Origin: Bacteroidales bacterium
GTDB lineage: Bacteria > Bacteroidota > Bacteroidia > Bacteroidales > P3
DNA length: 56,734 nucleotides
Assembly (NCBI GenBank): GCA_017646685.1
Contig: JAGCLZ010000011.1
Location: 1-56,734 of the forward strand
Direction: 5' to 3'
In this document: positions 18,595 to 28,870 of the stretch, one piece after another
Layout: each line of letters begins with the position of its first letter
How positions within the stretch are numbered: the stretch's first letter is position 1
Notes under the pieces: model-generated
The model's database searches: none
Seen by the model: the letters and a program-made list of their open reading frames with translations, nothing else
Told to the model about the DNA's origin: nothing
Made by a program: the position numbers and the translations under genes

Positions 18595-18627
18595 AATAAG
18601 GGAAAGTTTCTAAAACTTTCCCTTATT
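18595..18627. terminator. Bidirectional terminator
   Basis: A perfect 15-bp stem AATAAGGGAAAGTTT / AAACTTTCCCTTATT with a 3-nt loop lies between the convergent IPExxxVDY-like gene and gcvH. A/T runs on both sides suit termination in either direction. Confidence 0.85.
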
Positions 18628-18649
18628 TATTCCGTCTTTTCTTAATTGA

Positions 18650-19039
18650 TTACGCACCAATTAGAGCAACATAGGCAGCAGAATCCATCAACTCTTCCAA
18701 TTCTGCAGGATTTGTCATGCGGATTTTTACTAACCAACCTTCACCGTATGGGTCGTTGTTTACCAATGATGCTTCACCATCATCACCTACAGCTGTGTTT
18801 ACTTCCAATATTTCGCCACCTACAGGTAACAATACATCAGATACTGTTTTTACAGCTTCGATGCTTCCAAATACTTCACCTTTTTCAAGGGTTTCGCCTT
18901 CTGTAGTAATGTCAACAAATACGATGTCGCCCAATTCGTGTTGTGCAAAATCAGTAATACCTACGTATGCGATATCACCATCTTCTACTCTAATCCATTC
19001 GTGATCAGCCGAATACTTTAAATTTTCAGGTATATTCAT
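18650..19039 (-). CDS. gcvH: Glycine cleavage system H protein
   Basis: A 129-residue lipoyl carrier protein that shuttles the aminomethyl group between the P, T and L proteins of the glycine cleavage complex. It shows HEWIRVEDGDIAYVGITDFAQHELGDIVFVDIT, the lipoylation region GSIEAVKTVSD (Lys64), and ends with the usual NDPYGEGWLVKIRM. Other gcv genes are not in the window, so it is transcribed alone. A good promoter lies about 150 bp upstream, giving a long leader that contains a possible short upstream frame. Confidence 0.97.
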   Translation of the reverse strand: MNIPENLKYSADHEWIRVEDGDIAYVGITDFAQHELGDIVFVDITTEGETLEKGEVFGSIEAVKTVSDVLLPVGGEILEVNTAVGDDGEASLVNNDPYGEGWLVKIRMTNPAELEELMDSAAYVALIGA

Positions 19040-19124
19040 TATTATATTGTTTTTTTATTTGCAGTAATAACTTGCATGCATAGCTGTCGAAGTTTTCGGC
19101 GTTTAGTACTCCTTTTGTCTTCAT
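19026..19124 (-). other. Possible upstream ORF in the gcvH leader
   Basis: A 32-codon frame starts with ATG at 19124-19122 and ends with TGA at 19028-19026, overlapping the first codons of gcvH in another frame. The peptide begins MKTKGVLNAENFDSYACK. It lies wholly downstream of the predicted transcription start. It could be a translational control element or chance; there is no homology support. Confidence 0.25.
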
Positions 19125-19188
19125 TTAGTTTCTGAATACAAACTACTTACTGCGTTTTAGTTATTTGTATTTTATTTATTTCACGGTG

Positions 19189-19218
19189 CAAAGATACAAC
19201 TTTTTTTTTATTCTACAA
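19189..19218 (-). promoter_or_regulatory. gcvH promoter
   Basis: Read on the minus strand, TTG (19218-19216), 19 bp, then TATCTTTG (19196-19189): a good match to the Bacteroidota -33/-7 consensus. Transcription would start near 19182 and leave a leader of about 140 nt. Confidence 0.65.
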
Positions 19219-19357
19219 AACGTAAATTTATACATTTACTTGCTTAATGTTCTACATACTTTGTTCTATTGGCTGATAATCCAAATGCAACTAGTATGAT
19301 TAACTTATAAATTTTATAGTATAAATCTGGATTTTAGCTATATAGATTTATCAATGA

Positions 19358-19395
19358 TTTTCTGTATATATTCTACATAGAATATATACAGAAAA
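19358..19395. repeat. Perfect 16-bp inverted repeat in long intergenic region
   Basis: Arms TTTTCTGTATATATTC (19358-19373) and its exact complement (19380-19395) flank a 6-nt loop. It lies in the 1.1-kb non-coding stretch between gcvH and uvrD (19040-20154). It may be a terminator of an unseen transcript or a protein site; it is not close to the end of any confirmed gene. Confidence 0.6.
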
Positions 19396-19610
19396 GAAAT
19401 AAATTTATCAATTTCTGTAGGTAGATATATTTCTTGTAGATTTTCTAACCCGCCGATTGTGAGATAAAATCTTATGCCAAAAATTGTCTCATGCTTGTAT
19501 AAAAGTTTTTGTTCACTGATATAAAAGTTATTTATGGACATAATAAAACTATATCCCAAACTTTGAACATAGAATTGCTATAGAGTCGAGGGGTATCAGC
19601 ATGGATTAAA

Positions 19611-19652
19611 TACTTTTGCATGGGTATGAAAATCTTTCTTTTCAATACCCAT
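19611..19652 (+). promoter_or_regulatory. -7-like box followed by a strong hairpin
   Basis: TACTTTTG (19611-19618) is followed two bases later by a hairpin with arms ATGGGTATGAAAA (19620-19632) and TTTTCAATACCCAT (19639-19652), paired except for one bulge. No -33 box and no following gene within 450 bp. It could mark a small RNA or an operator. The remaining parts of 19040-20154 show nothing else I can support. Confidence 0.35.
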
Positions 19653-20096
19653 AAACAAAACAACATTATTTGTTTCAAAAATAAAATATTAAATTGTTTT
19701 TCTGTTTTGGGAAATGTTTTTAGTTTTGCAGATAGTTAAGAAGATTATCGTTTGATTTAGATAGTGAATGTGCTGATGGCTTCTATTTCTTTTAACCGAA
19801 TAGCGATACGATATTTTTATATACTGATATTATATTGCAAATAAGTGGAATAACAAATATGTATCCAAAATATTACTTCAAAGTAATTGATAATAAATGA
19901 TTTTTGATAAAATATTTGAATTACGATTTGGAATAAAATCGTTTTTAATATGAGAAGATAACCATGTTGTTGGTACCAAAGAGATATGGCATAGATTCAG
20001 TTTTTACTAAAACTTTTTATACAGTGACTTATAGATGTTAAGGCATTGTTGTAAAAATAATAATGCCGGTTGCTTTTTATTTCCATCAAAAAAAAC

Positions 20097-20104
20097 TATC
20101 TTTG
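20097..20104 (+). promoter_or_regulatory. uvrD promoter -7 box
   Basis: TATCTTTG, 50 bp before the uvrD start. A TTG at 20070 is 24 bp upstream, slightly far for a -33 box. Confidence 0.5.
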
Positions 20105-20154
20105 CAAAAGATATCAAATGAATAGTTGGACGTTAATATATTAATTATTAAGCT

Positions 20155-22425
20155 GTGAGAGATTTATTGAGCGAACTGAATGACGAGCAACGCAAAGCGG
20201 CTGCTTGTATCGAAGGACCTGTGATGATAATAGCCGGTGCAGGTTCAGGCAAAACACGAACACTTACCTATCGGATAGCCCATCTGATAGAGGAAGGTAT
20301 AGATCCTTTTAATATCTTGGCACTTACGTTTACCAACAAGGCTGCTGCCGAAATGAAGGAACGTATAATAAAACTAGTGGGAAATGATGTTCGCAATATA
20401 TGGATGGGTACTTTTCACTCCATATTTGCAAAGATATTACGCTTTGAAGCTGAAAAGTTGGGATACATATCTTCGTTTACCATATATGATACCGACGATA
20501 GCAAGAATGCAATAAAGCAGATAGTAAAATCACTCAATCTCGACCCTAAAACCTACAACACTTCATTTGTACTTGGACGTATATCGATGGCAAAGAGTAA
20601 CCTTATTTCGGTAGATGATTATATAAATAATGCCGAAATACAGCAGACCGACCAAGCATCGCGCAAACCTATGATTGGTGAAGTATATAAATTATACAAT
20701 CAGCGATTGCGAAATTCTATGGCGATGGATTTTGATGATTTGTTGTACAATATGAATGTGCTTTTACGAGACTTTCCCGATGTACTGCTCAAATATCAAG
20801 AACGTTTCCGTCATATACTTGTTGATGAGTATCAAGATACCAATTTCTCACAATACCTTATAATAAAGAAGATGGCAGCCCGTTACCAAAATATTTGTGT
20901 GGTAGGCGATGATGCGCAAAGTATATATGCCTTCCGTGGTGCCAACATTCAGAATATATTAAATTTTAAACGCGACTATCCGGATGTGCGACTGTTTAAG
21001 TTGGAACAAAATTACCGTTCTACTCAAAATATTGTAAATGCTGCTAATAGTATAATCTCCAACAATCGAGAACAGATAAAGAAAGAGATTTGGACCGCCA
21101 ATGATACCGGCAAACGTATACGCCTGCTAAGGGGTGAAGATGAACGCGAAGAGGGATTAATGATGGCAAACTCCATTATGGATACAAAGAATGCCGAAAA
21201 TGTAGATTTTAGCAACTTTGCTATCCTATATCGAACCAATATGCAGTCGAGAGCCATAGAAGAAGCTCTTCGAAAAATGAAAATACCATATAAAATCTAT
21301 GGAGGTTTGTCGTTCTACAGACGAAAAGAAATAAAAGATGTATTGGCATATCTTCGATTGGCTATCAATAACTACGATGATGAAGCACTGTTGAGAGTGA
21401 TTAACTATCCTACACGTGGTATAGGACAAACAACATTGGACCGTATACGAGTAGCAGCAGCCGACAACGATGTAAGTATATGGACAGTAATAGAAAATCT
21501 GCCCTCGTTTGATTTGGGTATCAATACCGGTACTATGAATAAAATCAACGACTTTATGATGATGATAAAGTCGGCAACAGCCCAACTTTCGGTTATGAAT
21601 GCCTACGATTTGGCCAAACAGATCATAGGTCAATCGGGAATATTACGTTTCTTGAAAGAAGACGAAGACCCCGACAACGCCAACCGTATAGAAAATATAG
21701 AAGAATTGCTCAACGGTATTCAGGAGTTTTGTGAAAAAGAAGATATAATAACTCCCGAAGAAGAAGAGGATGTGCAGATAAAAACCTTAGATTTATTTTT
21801 GCAACAAGTATTACTGCTTACAGATGAAGATAACGACAAAGAGGATCCCAACAAAGTGTCGCTTATGACTATACATGCTGCCAAAGGTTTGGAGTTTCCA
21901 TGCGTATATGTTGCAGGTATGGAAGAAAATTTGTTTCCATCGGCACTATCTATTGCTAGTAGACAGGAGTTGGAAGAAGAACGTAGACTCTTTTATGTGG
22001 CTGTAACCAGGGCAGAGAAGATGCTTACACTATCACATGCCAAAACCCGTTACCAATATGGCAATATATCATATCAAGAGTTGAGTCGATTTGTTGAAGA
22101 GATAGATGATAAATATATCGATATTCCATTGCAAAAGACTAATTTGCCAAAAGTTGGAGACTTGCCAAAACCTTTGTTTGCCAAACGCAAAATCATATCC
22201 AAAGAACCTCTTAAGCGTGTGCAACATGGACCTACTTCGGGCAATACACCTGCTCAGATAGATGCTATACAGGTTGGTATGCGCGTGCATCACGAAAAGT
22301 TTGGATACGGAGTAGTGAAGAACATAGAAGGCGAGAATAATGATAGAAAAGCTACTGTATTTTTCGAAGCAATGGGTGAGAAGCAGTTGCTGCTACGCTT
22401 TGCCAAGCTATCTGTAGTTCAATAG
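20155..22425 (+). CDS. UvrD/PcrA-type superfamily 1 DNA helicase
   Basis: A 756-residue helicase. It starts at GTG 20155 (LLSELNDEQRKAA, the usual N-terminus containing the Q motif). Motif I is AGAGSGKTRT, motif Ia TFTNKAAAEMKER, motif II DEYQDTN, motif III GDDAQSIYAFRGA, motif IV QNYRSTQ, motif V TIHAAKGLEFPCVYV and motif VI YVAVTRAEK. The C-terminal segment (VGMRVHHEKFGYGVV) is the usual PcrA-like tail. It unwinds DNA 3' to 5' in nucleotide excision and mismatch repair and removes RecA filaments. recQ follows 10 bp later, giving a helicase operon. Confidence 0.95.
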   Translation: MRDLLSELNDEQRKAAACIEGPVMIIAGAGSGKTRTLTYRIAHLIEEGIDPFNILALTFTNKAAAEMKERIIKLVGNDVRNIWMGTFHSIFAKILRFEAEKLGYISSFTIYDTDDSKNAIKQIVKSLNLDPKTYNTSFVLGRISMAKSNLISVDDYINNAEIQQTDQASRKPMIGEVYKLYNQRLRNSMAMDFDDLLYNMNVLLRDFPDVLLKYQERFRHILVDEYQDTNFSQYLIIKKMAARYQNICVVGDDAQSIYAFRGANIQNILNFKRDYPDVRLFKLEQNYRSTQNIVNAANSIISNNREQIKKEIWTANDTGKRIRLLRGEDEREEGLMMANSIMDTKNAENVDFSNFAILYRTNMQSRAIEEALRKMKIPYKIYGGLSFYRRKEIKDVLAYLRLAINNYDDEALLRVINYPTRGIGQTTLDRIRVAAADNDVSIWTVIENLPSFDLGINTGTMNKINDFMMMIKSATAQLSVMNAYDLAKQIIGQSGILRFLKEDEDPDNANRIENIEELLNGIQEFCEKEDIITPEEEEDVQIKTLDLFLQQVLLLTDEDNDKEDPNKVSLMTIHAAKGLEFPCVYVAGMEENLFPSALSIASRQELEEERRLFYVAVTRAEKMLTLSHAKTRYQYGNISYQELSRFVEEIDDKYIDIPLQKTNLPKVGDLPKPLFAKRKIISKEPLKRVQHGPTSGNTPAQIDAIQVGMRVHHEKFGYGVVKNIEGENNDRKATVFFEAMGEKQLLLRFAKLSVVQ

Positions 22426-22435
22426 ACTGCATATT

Positions 22436-24346
22436 ATGGGCAATATATACGAAATACTGAAAACACATTGGGGATACGATAGTTTCCGTTCTATGCAGGA
22501 AGATATTATAAATAGTGTTCTATCCGGCAACGATACTTTGGCTCTTATGCCCACGGGTGGGGGCAAATCGGTGTGTTTTCAGGTACCGGCGTTGGCTATG
22601 GAAGGTATGTGTTTGGTAATATCGCCCTTAATAGCTCTTATGAACGACCAAGTGGATAACTTGCAAAAAAAAGATATATCGGCTGCAACTATCACATCGG
22701 GTATGAATAGGTATGAGATAGAAATTGTGCTGAATAAATGTATTCACAACAAAGTGAAGATACTATATGTCTCGCCCGAAAGATTGAAGAATAAAATGTT
22801 TGTCGAGCATCTGAAACAGATGAAGGTCTCTATAATAGCTGTAGATGAAGCACACTGTATATCACAATGGGGATACGATTTTCGTCCTCCATATTTAGAG
22901 ATTGCCAATATTCGGAAATATCATCCATATGCACCCATTATAGCACTAACGGCTACAGCTACTACAAATGTAATTGGCGATATAAAAGAGAAACTACTTT
23001 TTCGAAAAGGAAATAAAGTGTTTAGAAAAAGTTTCTATCGCGACAATCTTTCATATATGGTGTTGGCCGAAGAAGATAAATACGGTCGTATGCTACGTAT
23101 AATAAAAAAAATAGGTGGTTGTGGAATAATATATGTAAGAAATAGACGTCGTACATTGGAGATAGCCGAATATTTGGAATCACAAGGAATGTTGGCTACA
23201 CATTATCATGCAGGATTATCGGCCAAAGACAGAGAACGACATCAGAAAAGATGGCAAGATGATAAAGTGAACATAATGGTAGCCACAAATGCTTTTGGAA
23301 TGGGGATAGATAAAAGCAATGTTCGATATGTAATACATTGGGATATCCCCGAATCGGTGGAAGCATATTTTCAAGAAGCAGGACGGGCTGGAAGAGATGG
23401 TAAACAATCGTATGCTGTATTGATGTACAACAATAAGGACATCAACATGCTAAAAGATAATTTTGAAAACAGCTACCCGCCATTGTCATATATACAAAAT
23501 GTGTACAAGGCGGTGTGTAACTACTATAGGATACCCATAGGAGCAGGCAACGAATTGGCTTTTGACTTTAATGTTACGCAAATTTGCGAAACTTACAAGT
23601 TCAATATTTTACCTTTTATGAGTGCGATAAAATTTTTGGAAAGAGAAGGACTTATATCCATACCGGATACTGACGAAATGATATCTAAAATATGCATACT
23701 GACAACAAAGCAGGATTTATATAATTTTCAAGTATCGCACAAGGACTACGACAACTTTCTAAAAACGTTATTGAGAATGTATGGAGGCTTGTTTAGCGAC
23801 TTTGTGCCAATAAACGAAACTTTTATTGCAAAAACATTACACTACAAAACTTCCGAAATCGAAACAATGTTGTCCGATTTAGAGAAACTGAAAATACTTT
23901 CATATAAAAAAAAGAGTGACAAGCCTCAGATAATATTCACCTCTGAACGTATAGATACTTCGTATTTGTATTTTGGAAATTCTAATTACAAATATTTGAA
24001 AGATAACGCAATTTATCGTATGAATGCAATGCTTGAATATATTACAAGTAACCAGCAGTGTCGCAGTAAGATACTATTGGGATATTTTGATGAAAAAGAT
24101 AATGTGGTATTATGCAATAAATGTGATGTATGTATATCTCAAAAGAAAAAGAAAAAAGAGGAGAGGGGGGTGAAGCAACGTTTACTGTCATTACTGGCAA
24201 CCTCACCTATGACCATAAGACAGATAGTAGAAGCAATGCCCGATATTCCAGAAGATGAAATAGTATCCACTATACGAACGATGATAGATTTTGGCAAAAT
24301 AGAGATGAACTACGATATGCAAATATTTATTCCTAACAAAAACTAA
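22436..24346 (+). CDS. recQ: ATP-dependent DNA helicase RecQ
   Basis: A 636-residue superfamily 2 helicase. Motif I is MPTGGGKSVCFQ, motif II VDEAHCISQWGYDFRPPY (Tyr where GHDFRP is usual), motif III ALTATAT, motif V ATNAFGMGIDKSNVRYVIHWD and motif VI QEAGRAGRDG. A RecQ zinc-binding segment has CRSKILLGYFDEK and CNKCDVC. The C-terminal region looks like a winged helix rather than a clear HRDC domain. Length is in the normal range. Cotranscribed with uvrD. Confidence 0.93.
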   Translation: MGNIYEILKTHWGYDSFRSMQEDIINSVLSGNDTLALMPTGGGKSVCFQVPALAMEGMCLVISPLIALMNDQVDNLQKKDISAATITSGMNRYEIEIVLNKCIHNKVKILYVSPERLKNKMFVEHLKQMKVSIIAVDEAHCISQWGYDFRPPYLEIANIRKYHPYAPIIALTATATTNVIGDIKEKLLFRKGNKVFRKSFYRDNLSYMVLAEEDKYGRMLRIIKKIGGCGIIYVRNRRRTLEIAEYLESQGMLATHYHAGLSAKDRERHQKRWQDDKVNIMVATNAFGMGIDKSNVRYVIHWDIPESVEAYFQEAGRAGRDGKQSYAVLMYNNKDINMLKDNFENSYPPLSYIQNVYKAVCNYYRIPIGAGNELAFDFNVTQICETYKFNILPFMSAIKFLEREGLISIPDTDEMISKICILTTKQDLYNFQVSHKDYDNFLKTLLRMYGGLFSDFVPINETFIAKTLHYKTSEIETMLSDLEKLKILSYKKKSDKPQIIFTSERIDTSYLYFGNSNYKYLKDNAIYRMNAMLEYITSNQQCRSKILLGYFDEKDNVVLCNKCDVCISQKKKKKEERGVKQRLLSLLATSPMTIRQIVEAMPDIPEDEIVSTIRTMIDFGKIEMNYDMQIFIPNKN

Positions 24347-24406
24347 ATAAAGATTTTGCAGAAGGAAAACTCATTTGATGATTTAATTACAAAAACAATC
24401 ATATTT

Positions 24407-24570
24407 ACACCCTATTATCAATCCTTTCATGGTAGGGTATTTTGAAATTGATGATATACCGTCAATAATTGAGTGATATATTTGCTGAAAAAAAACGTTG
24501 TTTTGCAATCAAATTCTTCTCACGATCCAAGTAGAGCTGTTACGTGATATAGATAAATCTACCTAGTAAT
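24407..24570 (-). repeat. Dispersed intergenic repeat element, copy 2 (inverted)
   Basis: Read on the minus strand, 22-bp units start at 24570, 24548 (ATCACGTAAC...) and 24526 (ATCGTGAGAA...), followed by a fourth, diverged unit with AAAACAACGTTTT and T8. Then come TTGACGGTATATCATCAATT and a hairpin (24441-24407) with arms ATACCCTACC and ATAATAGGGTGT. Order and spacing match copies 1 and 3, in opposite orientation. It occupies the 550-bp gap between recQ and gyrA (24347-24895). Confidence 0.75.
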
Positions 24571-24800
24571 CTAATTTTATCCATTTGTTTGTTTCATTCT
24601 CAAAGCTGAGATTGATTCAATCAACGACTAAATGAAATTTTGCGATAATCGTGATAATAGTGTTCATATCAAGTTATTACAAAGTAGGAGATGATAATTA
24701 ATTAACGCATGTGTGCAGATGATATTGAAAAATTATATTGCTATCAACAAAAGAAGATTTCGCAAAGCTTAGAATGTTGATAACATTATAATTCAAAAGA

Positions 24801-24831
24801 TTGCATATTTTATCTATTTTTCGTACCTTTG
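24801..24831 (+). promoter_or_regulatory. gyrA promoter
   Basis: TTG (24801-24803), 20 bp, TACCTTTG (24824-24831): an excellent Bacteroidota -33/-7 pair 65 bp before gyrA. Confidence 0.7.
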
Positions 24832-24895
24832 CATGTTGTTTGCAACACAAAAGTTTAAATAAGACATTGTAATACAAAAGACTAAAAGAAAAGTA

Positions 24896-27412
24896 ATGCA
24901 ATCAAAGAACGAAAAAATAATAAAAGTTGATATAGAAACTCAGATGAAGAGTGCTTATATCGACTATGCTATGAGTGTAATAGTTAGTAGAGCATTGCCT
25001 GATGTAAGAGATGGTATGAAACCTGTTCATCGTCGTATCTTATTTGCCATGAATGAGATGGGGATGCAGCACAATAGTCCATACAAGAAAAGTGCCCGTA
25101 TTGTAGGTGAAGTATTAGGTAAATATCACCCACATGGAGATTCTTCGGTATATGATGCAATGGTTCGTTTAGCACAAAATTGGAATATGCGTTATATGCT
25201 TGTTGATGGACAAGGTAACTTTGGATCTATTGATGGAGACTCTGCTGCTGCTATGCGTTATACCGAAGCACGATTGCAACAAATTTCTAATGAGATACTT
25301 GCTGATATAGATAAAGATACTATAGACTTCCAAAAGAACTTTGATGAATCGCTTGACGAACCAACGGTATTGCCAACAAGAGTACCTTTGCTACTAGTAA
25401 ATGGAACAAGCGGTATAGCTGTAGGTATGGCTACCAATATGCCACCTCACAACTTGTCGGAAGTTATAGATGGAATACTTCAATATATTGATAATGAAAA
25501 TATAACTATCGATGAATTGATGCAATACATTAAAGCTCCTGATTTCCCCAATGGTGGTATTATTTATGGCTACAATGGAGTGAAAGATGCTTATGAAACA
25601 GGTCGAGGACGTATAGTACTGAGAGCTGAAACAAGTATTGAAACAGATTCGAAAGGACGAAATATTATAATAGCCCACGATGTTCCATATCAAGTAAACA
25701 AAGCCGAAATGATCAAGCGTCAAGCCGCTTTGGTGAAAGAAGGTAAAATAGAAGGTATCACTAATATTCGCGATGAAAGTGATAAAGATGGAATAAGAGT
25801 GGTATATGAATTGCGTCACGATGTAGTTCCCAATGTAGTATTGAATAAATTATTTCAATACAGTGAATTGCAAAGTTCATTTGGAGTAAATAATATAGCA
25901 TTGGTAAAAGGTCGTCCAGTGCTTTTGAGTTTGAAAGATATTATATCACATTTTGTTGATCACCGAATAGATGTGGTAACACGTCGAACTCGCTTTGAAC
26001 TTGCTGAAGCAGAAAGAAGAGCTCATATTCTTGAAGGATTGCTGAAAGCACTAGATATAATAGATGAAATCATAGCTTTAATTAGAGCTTCACAATCTGT
26101 TGAAGATGCCAGAAATGGCTTGAAGGAAAAATATGGTTTTACAGAATTGCAAGCGCGTGCTATTGTAGAAATGCGTTTGCGTCAATTGGCAGGATTAGAA
26201 CGTAAAAAACTACAAGATGAGTATGAAGAACTCATGAAATTCATTGCACATTGCAAGGAAATATTGGAAAATCATGATATTTTGATGGGTGTAATAAAAA
26301 CTGAGCTAATTGCCATTAAAGATAAGTACGGTGATGAACGTCGTTCACGTATTGAATATGTAGCAAGTAATTTCCGCATAGAAGATACCATAGCTGATGA
26401 TGACGTTGTTATAACCATTTCACACTTAGGATATATAAAGCGTACTCAACTAAACGAATACCGAACACAGAATAGGGGTGGTTATGGCTCGAAGGGTAGC
26501 GCTGTTCGAAACGAAGACTTTGTTGAACATATATTCACTGCAACAAATCATAATTACCTATTGCTATTCACTGAAAAAGGTAAATGTTTTTGGATGAGAG
26601 CTTTTGAAGTGCCTGAAGGAACAAAAGATTCAAAAGGAAGGACTATACAAAATCTTATAAATATAGAGCCTGGTGATAAAGTAAAGGCATATATAAATCT
26701 GAAAACATTATCGGATAAAGAATATTTGGATAATAATTACATTATTTTATGTACCAAGAAAGGTATTATAAAGAAAACATCGTTGGAAGCATACTCACGT
26801 CCTCGTCAAAATGGTATTATTGCTGTTACCATTCGCGAAGGAGATGAATTATTAGAAGCTAAATTAACCAACGGAACTAGCGAAGTTATGATGGGTTCGA
26901 AGTTCGGTAAAGTGGTGCGTTTCAATGAAACAACAGTCCGTCCAATGGGAAGAAATGCTTCCGGCGTAAAAGGTATTACACTGCAAGGTGATGAAGATGA
27001 GGTAATAGGAATGTTGTGTGTAGAAAATATGGCCGATAATATTTTGGTGGTGTCTGAAAAAGGATATGGAAAGCGCTCCAATTTGGAAGAATATAGAATA
27101 ACAAATAGAGGAGGAAAGGGAGTAAAAACTATCAACATTACAGATAAGACAGGACAATTAATTGCAATAACTAACGTTACTGATGAAAATGATTTAATGA
27201 TAATCAATAAATCTGGAGTTGTAATACGTATGAAAGTCTCTGATTTGAGAGTATTGGGCCGTGCAACACAAGGAGTTCGGTTGATAAACTTGAGAGAGAC
27301 TGATGAAATTGCATCTATAACAAAGGTTGATACCGAAGAGGAGCCAACCGATGAAATATTAGATGTTGATAGCGAAACTTTAGATACTGCTGAAGATAAA
27401 ACACTTGAATAA
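24896..27412 (+). CDS. gyrA: DNA gyrase subunit A
   Basis: An 838-residue type II topoisomerase subunit that forms the breakage-reunion and DNA-wrapping parts of gyrase. The N-terminal winged helix/tower part has [23 protein letters not shown] and the active-site Tyr in MRYTEARL. The quinolone region reads [15 protein letters not shown], with Ser and Asp at the positions equivalent to E. coli Ser83 and Asp87, so it looks wild type. The C-terminal beta-pinwheel contains [11 protein letters not shown], the GyrA box that tells gyrase from ParC. The end is acidic. A TPR gene follows after 42 bp. Confidence 0.97.
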   Translation: MQSKNEKIIKVDIETQMKSAYIDYAMSVIVSRALPDVRDGMKPVHRRILFAMNEMGMQHNSPYKKSARIVGEVLGKYHPHGDSSVYDAMVRLAQNWNMRYMLVDGQGNFGSIDGDSAAAMRYTEARLQQISNEILADIDKDTIDFQKNFDESLDEPTVLPTRVPLLLVNGTSGIAVGMATNMPPHNLSEVIDGILQYIDNENITIDELMQYIKAPDFPNGGIIYGYNGVKDAYETGRGRIVLRAETSIETDSKGRNIIIAHDVPYQVNKAEMIKRQAALVKEGKIEGITNIRDESDKDGIRVVYELRHDVVPNVVLNKLFQYSELQSSFGVNNIALVKGRPVLLSLKDIISHFVDHRIDVVTRRTRFELAEAERRAHILEGLLKALDIIDEIIALIRASQSVEDARNGLKEKYGFTELQARAIVEMRLRQLAGLERKKLQDEYEELMKFIAHCKEILENHDILMGVIKTELIAIKDKYGDERRSRIEYVASNFRIEDTIADDDVVITISHLGYIKRTQLNEYRTQNRGGYGSKGSAVRNEDFVEHIFTATNHNYLLLFTEKGKCFWMRAFEVPEGTKDSKGRTIQNLINIEPGDKVKAYINLKTLSDKEYLDNNYIILCTKKGIIKKTSLEAYSRPRQNGIIAVTIREGDELLEAKLTNGTSEVMMGSKFGKVVRFNETTVRPMGRNASGVKGITLQGDEDEVIGMLCVENMADNILVVSEKGYGKRSNLEEYRITNRGGKGVKTINITDKTGQLIAITNVTDENDLMIINKSGVVIRMKVSDLRVLGRATQGVRLINLRETDEIASITKVDTEEEPTDEILDVDSETLDTAEDKTLE

Positions 27413-27454
27413 TAAGATAACAATAATAATTAAAAAATAATAAACATATCAATC

Positions 27455-28693
27455 ATGAGAAAAATAACATTAATTGCTGCACTTTTAGGATTGAGTTTTT
27501 CAATGAATGCACAATCTGTAAAATTACAAAGTGCTATTTCTGATCTTAGAAATAATCGTCTTAACAAAGCAAAGGCAAATATTGATGCCGCTGCTGAACA
27601 CGAAACAACAAAAATGGATCCTAAGACATGGTGCTACAGAGGATTGATCTATTGTCAATTGGGAGCTCCTGATGTCAAAGACAAATATAAAGGATTGTGT
27701 GACAACTGTTTTGAAGTAGCATACGAAGCTGCTATCCGTTGTAAGGAATTGGATAAAACACAAGAATTTAAACAATACAACGATCAAGTTTTCAAAGCTG
27801 TAGGAAGTGCTTTTTACAACAAAACTGTTGATACATACAATGAGGCTGCTAAGAAAAATGATACAAACTTGTACCGTGAAACTATTCGCTTGGCAGAAGA
27901 AGTAATAAAAATCAACAACAATTCCGGAGATAAATCTTCAACAAGTGATGCTTATTGGATAGCAGGTTTGTCGGCTGAAATGTTGAAAGATAACAAAGCT
28001 ATTGAAAAATATTACAAAACACTAGTACTTCGCAAAACTGATAAAGAACGTGTTTACAAGACATTATTTGAACTATATCGTTCAGAAAACGATACAACAA
28101 AGGCTATGAATGTAGCAAAAAATTATTCTACAAAAACAAGACCTGAAGATTTTCAATCACATCTACTTATGGCAACTGCTTATCTTTGGATAGGAAATAC
28201 AGAAAAAGCAAAAGAATCTGCAAGTACGGCTGTAGAAAAAGTAACGTCTGCCAACGATTCTGTAAGGGGTTTGGTATACTGTCAAATAGGTAATATATTA
28301 AATGATGCTAAAGAATTTGAAATGGCTTTGCAAAACTTTAATCTAGCTATTGCAATGACTAATGGAGGAGACATAGTTAAGTTTGAAGCTAATCACGGTT
28401 TGGGTATTTTATATTACAATAAAGCTGCTGATTATATAGAAGCTGCCAACAAAGTTCCTGAGACAGATGTAACAGGAAAATATGAAGAGTTACTGAATTT
28501 ATCAAAAGAACAGTTCAGATTGGCAATACCACATTTTACAACATCAATGAAGATGGTAGAAAATGACCAATATCGTGTGCAACAGTATGTAACTGCATTG
28601 CGTGCTTTGAAAACCATTTATGCTAGATTAGAAATGTACGATCAAATGCCAGAAATTACAAAAAGATTACAAGCAATAGGATTGGAAAATTAG
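27455..28693 (+). CDS. Exported tetratricopeptide-repeat protein
   Basis: A 412-residue protein with signal peptide MRKITLIAALLGLSFSMNAQ. The mature part is almost wholly helical, with TPR-like repeats (for example AYLWIGNTEKAKESASTAVEKV and CQIGNILNDAKEFEMALQNFNLAIAM). Such periplasmic TPR proteins usually scaffold envelope complexes; a specific partner is not evident. It lies 42 bp behind gyrA, so it is probably read from the same promoter, an arrangement I believe is recurrent in Bacteroidales. Confidence 0.85.
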   Translation: MRKITLIAALLGLSFSMNAQSVKLQSAISDLRNNRLNKAKANIDAAAEHETTKMDPKTWCYRGLIYCQLGAPDVKDKYKGLCDNCFEVAYEAAIRCKELDKTQEFKQYNDQVFKAVGSAFYNKTVDTYNEAAKKNDTNLYRETIRLAEEVIKINNNSGDKSSTSDAYWIAGLSAEMLKDNKAIEKYYKTLVLRKTDKERVYKTLFELYRSENDTTKAMNVAKNYSTKTRPEDFQSHLLMATAYLWIGNTEKAKESASTAVEKVTSANDSVRGLVYCQIGNILNDAKEFEMALQNFNLAIAMTNGGDIVKFEANHGLGILYYNKAADYIEAANKVPETDVTGKYEELLNLSKEQFRLAIPHFTTSMKMVENDQYRVQQYVTALRALKTIYARLEMYDQMPEITKRLQAIGLEN

Positions 28694-28711
28694 TTTGATT
28701 ATAAAAATAAG

Positions 28712-28740
28712 AGCAAGAAGGTTTATCTTCCTGCTTTTAT
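28712..28740 (+). terminator. Terminator after the TPR gene
   Basis: Stem AGCAAGAAG / CTTCCTGCT (one mismatch) with a 6-nt loop, followed by TTTATTTT. Confidence 0.65.
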
Positions 28741-28870
28741 TTTAGAATTATAACTTAACATAATGTAAATTATGGAAGAAATATTATGTTTTAAAACCTC
28801 GCTAGAATCGATTATATATGTACATCACGTCAATTCTATTTTTTTATCGCAAAATAGAGAGCTTTAGAAA

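Noticed and set aside
19338..19559. Minus-strand frame of 73 codons in the gcvH-uvrD gap
   Set aside because: No recognised family, biased AT-driven composition, and its 3' part is the perfect inverted repeat at 19358-19395; more likely non-coding.
24896..27412. gyrA as parC (topoisomerase IV)
   Set aside because: The GyrA-box-like sequence [11 protein letters not shown] in the C-terminal domain identifies GyrA.
26806..27423. 205-codon minus-strand frame inside gyrA
   Set aside because: It is antisense to the gyrA C-terminal domain; low-complexity Ser/Val-rich translation typical of a shadow frame.
28800..28860. Possible fourth copy of the dispersed repeat (TACATCACGTCAATTC near a T-run)
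   Set aside because: Only one core unit is recognisable; neither the other units nor the ACCCTA hairpin is present nearby, so it may be chance.
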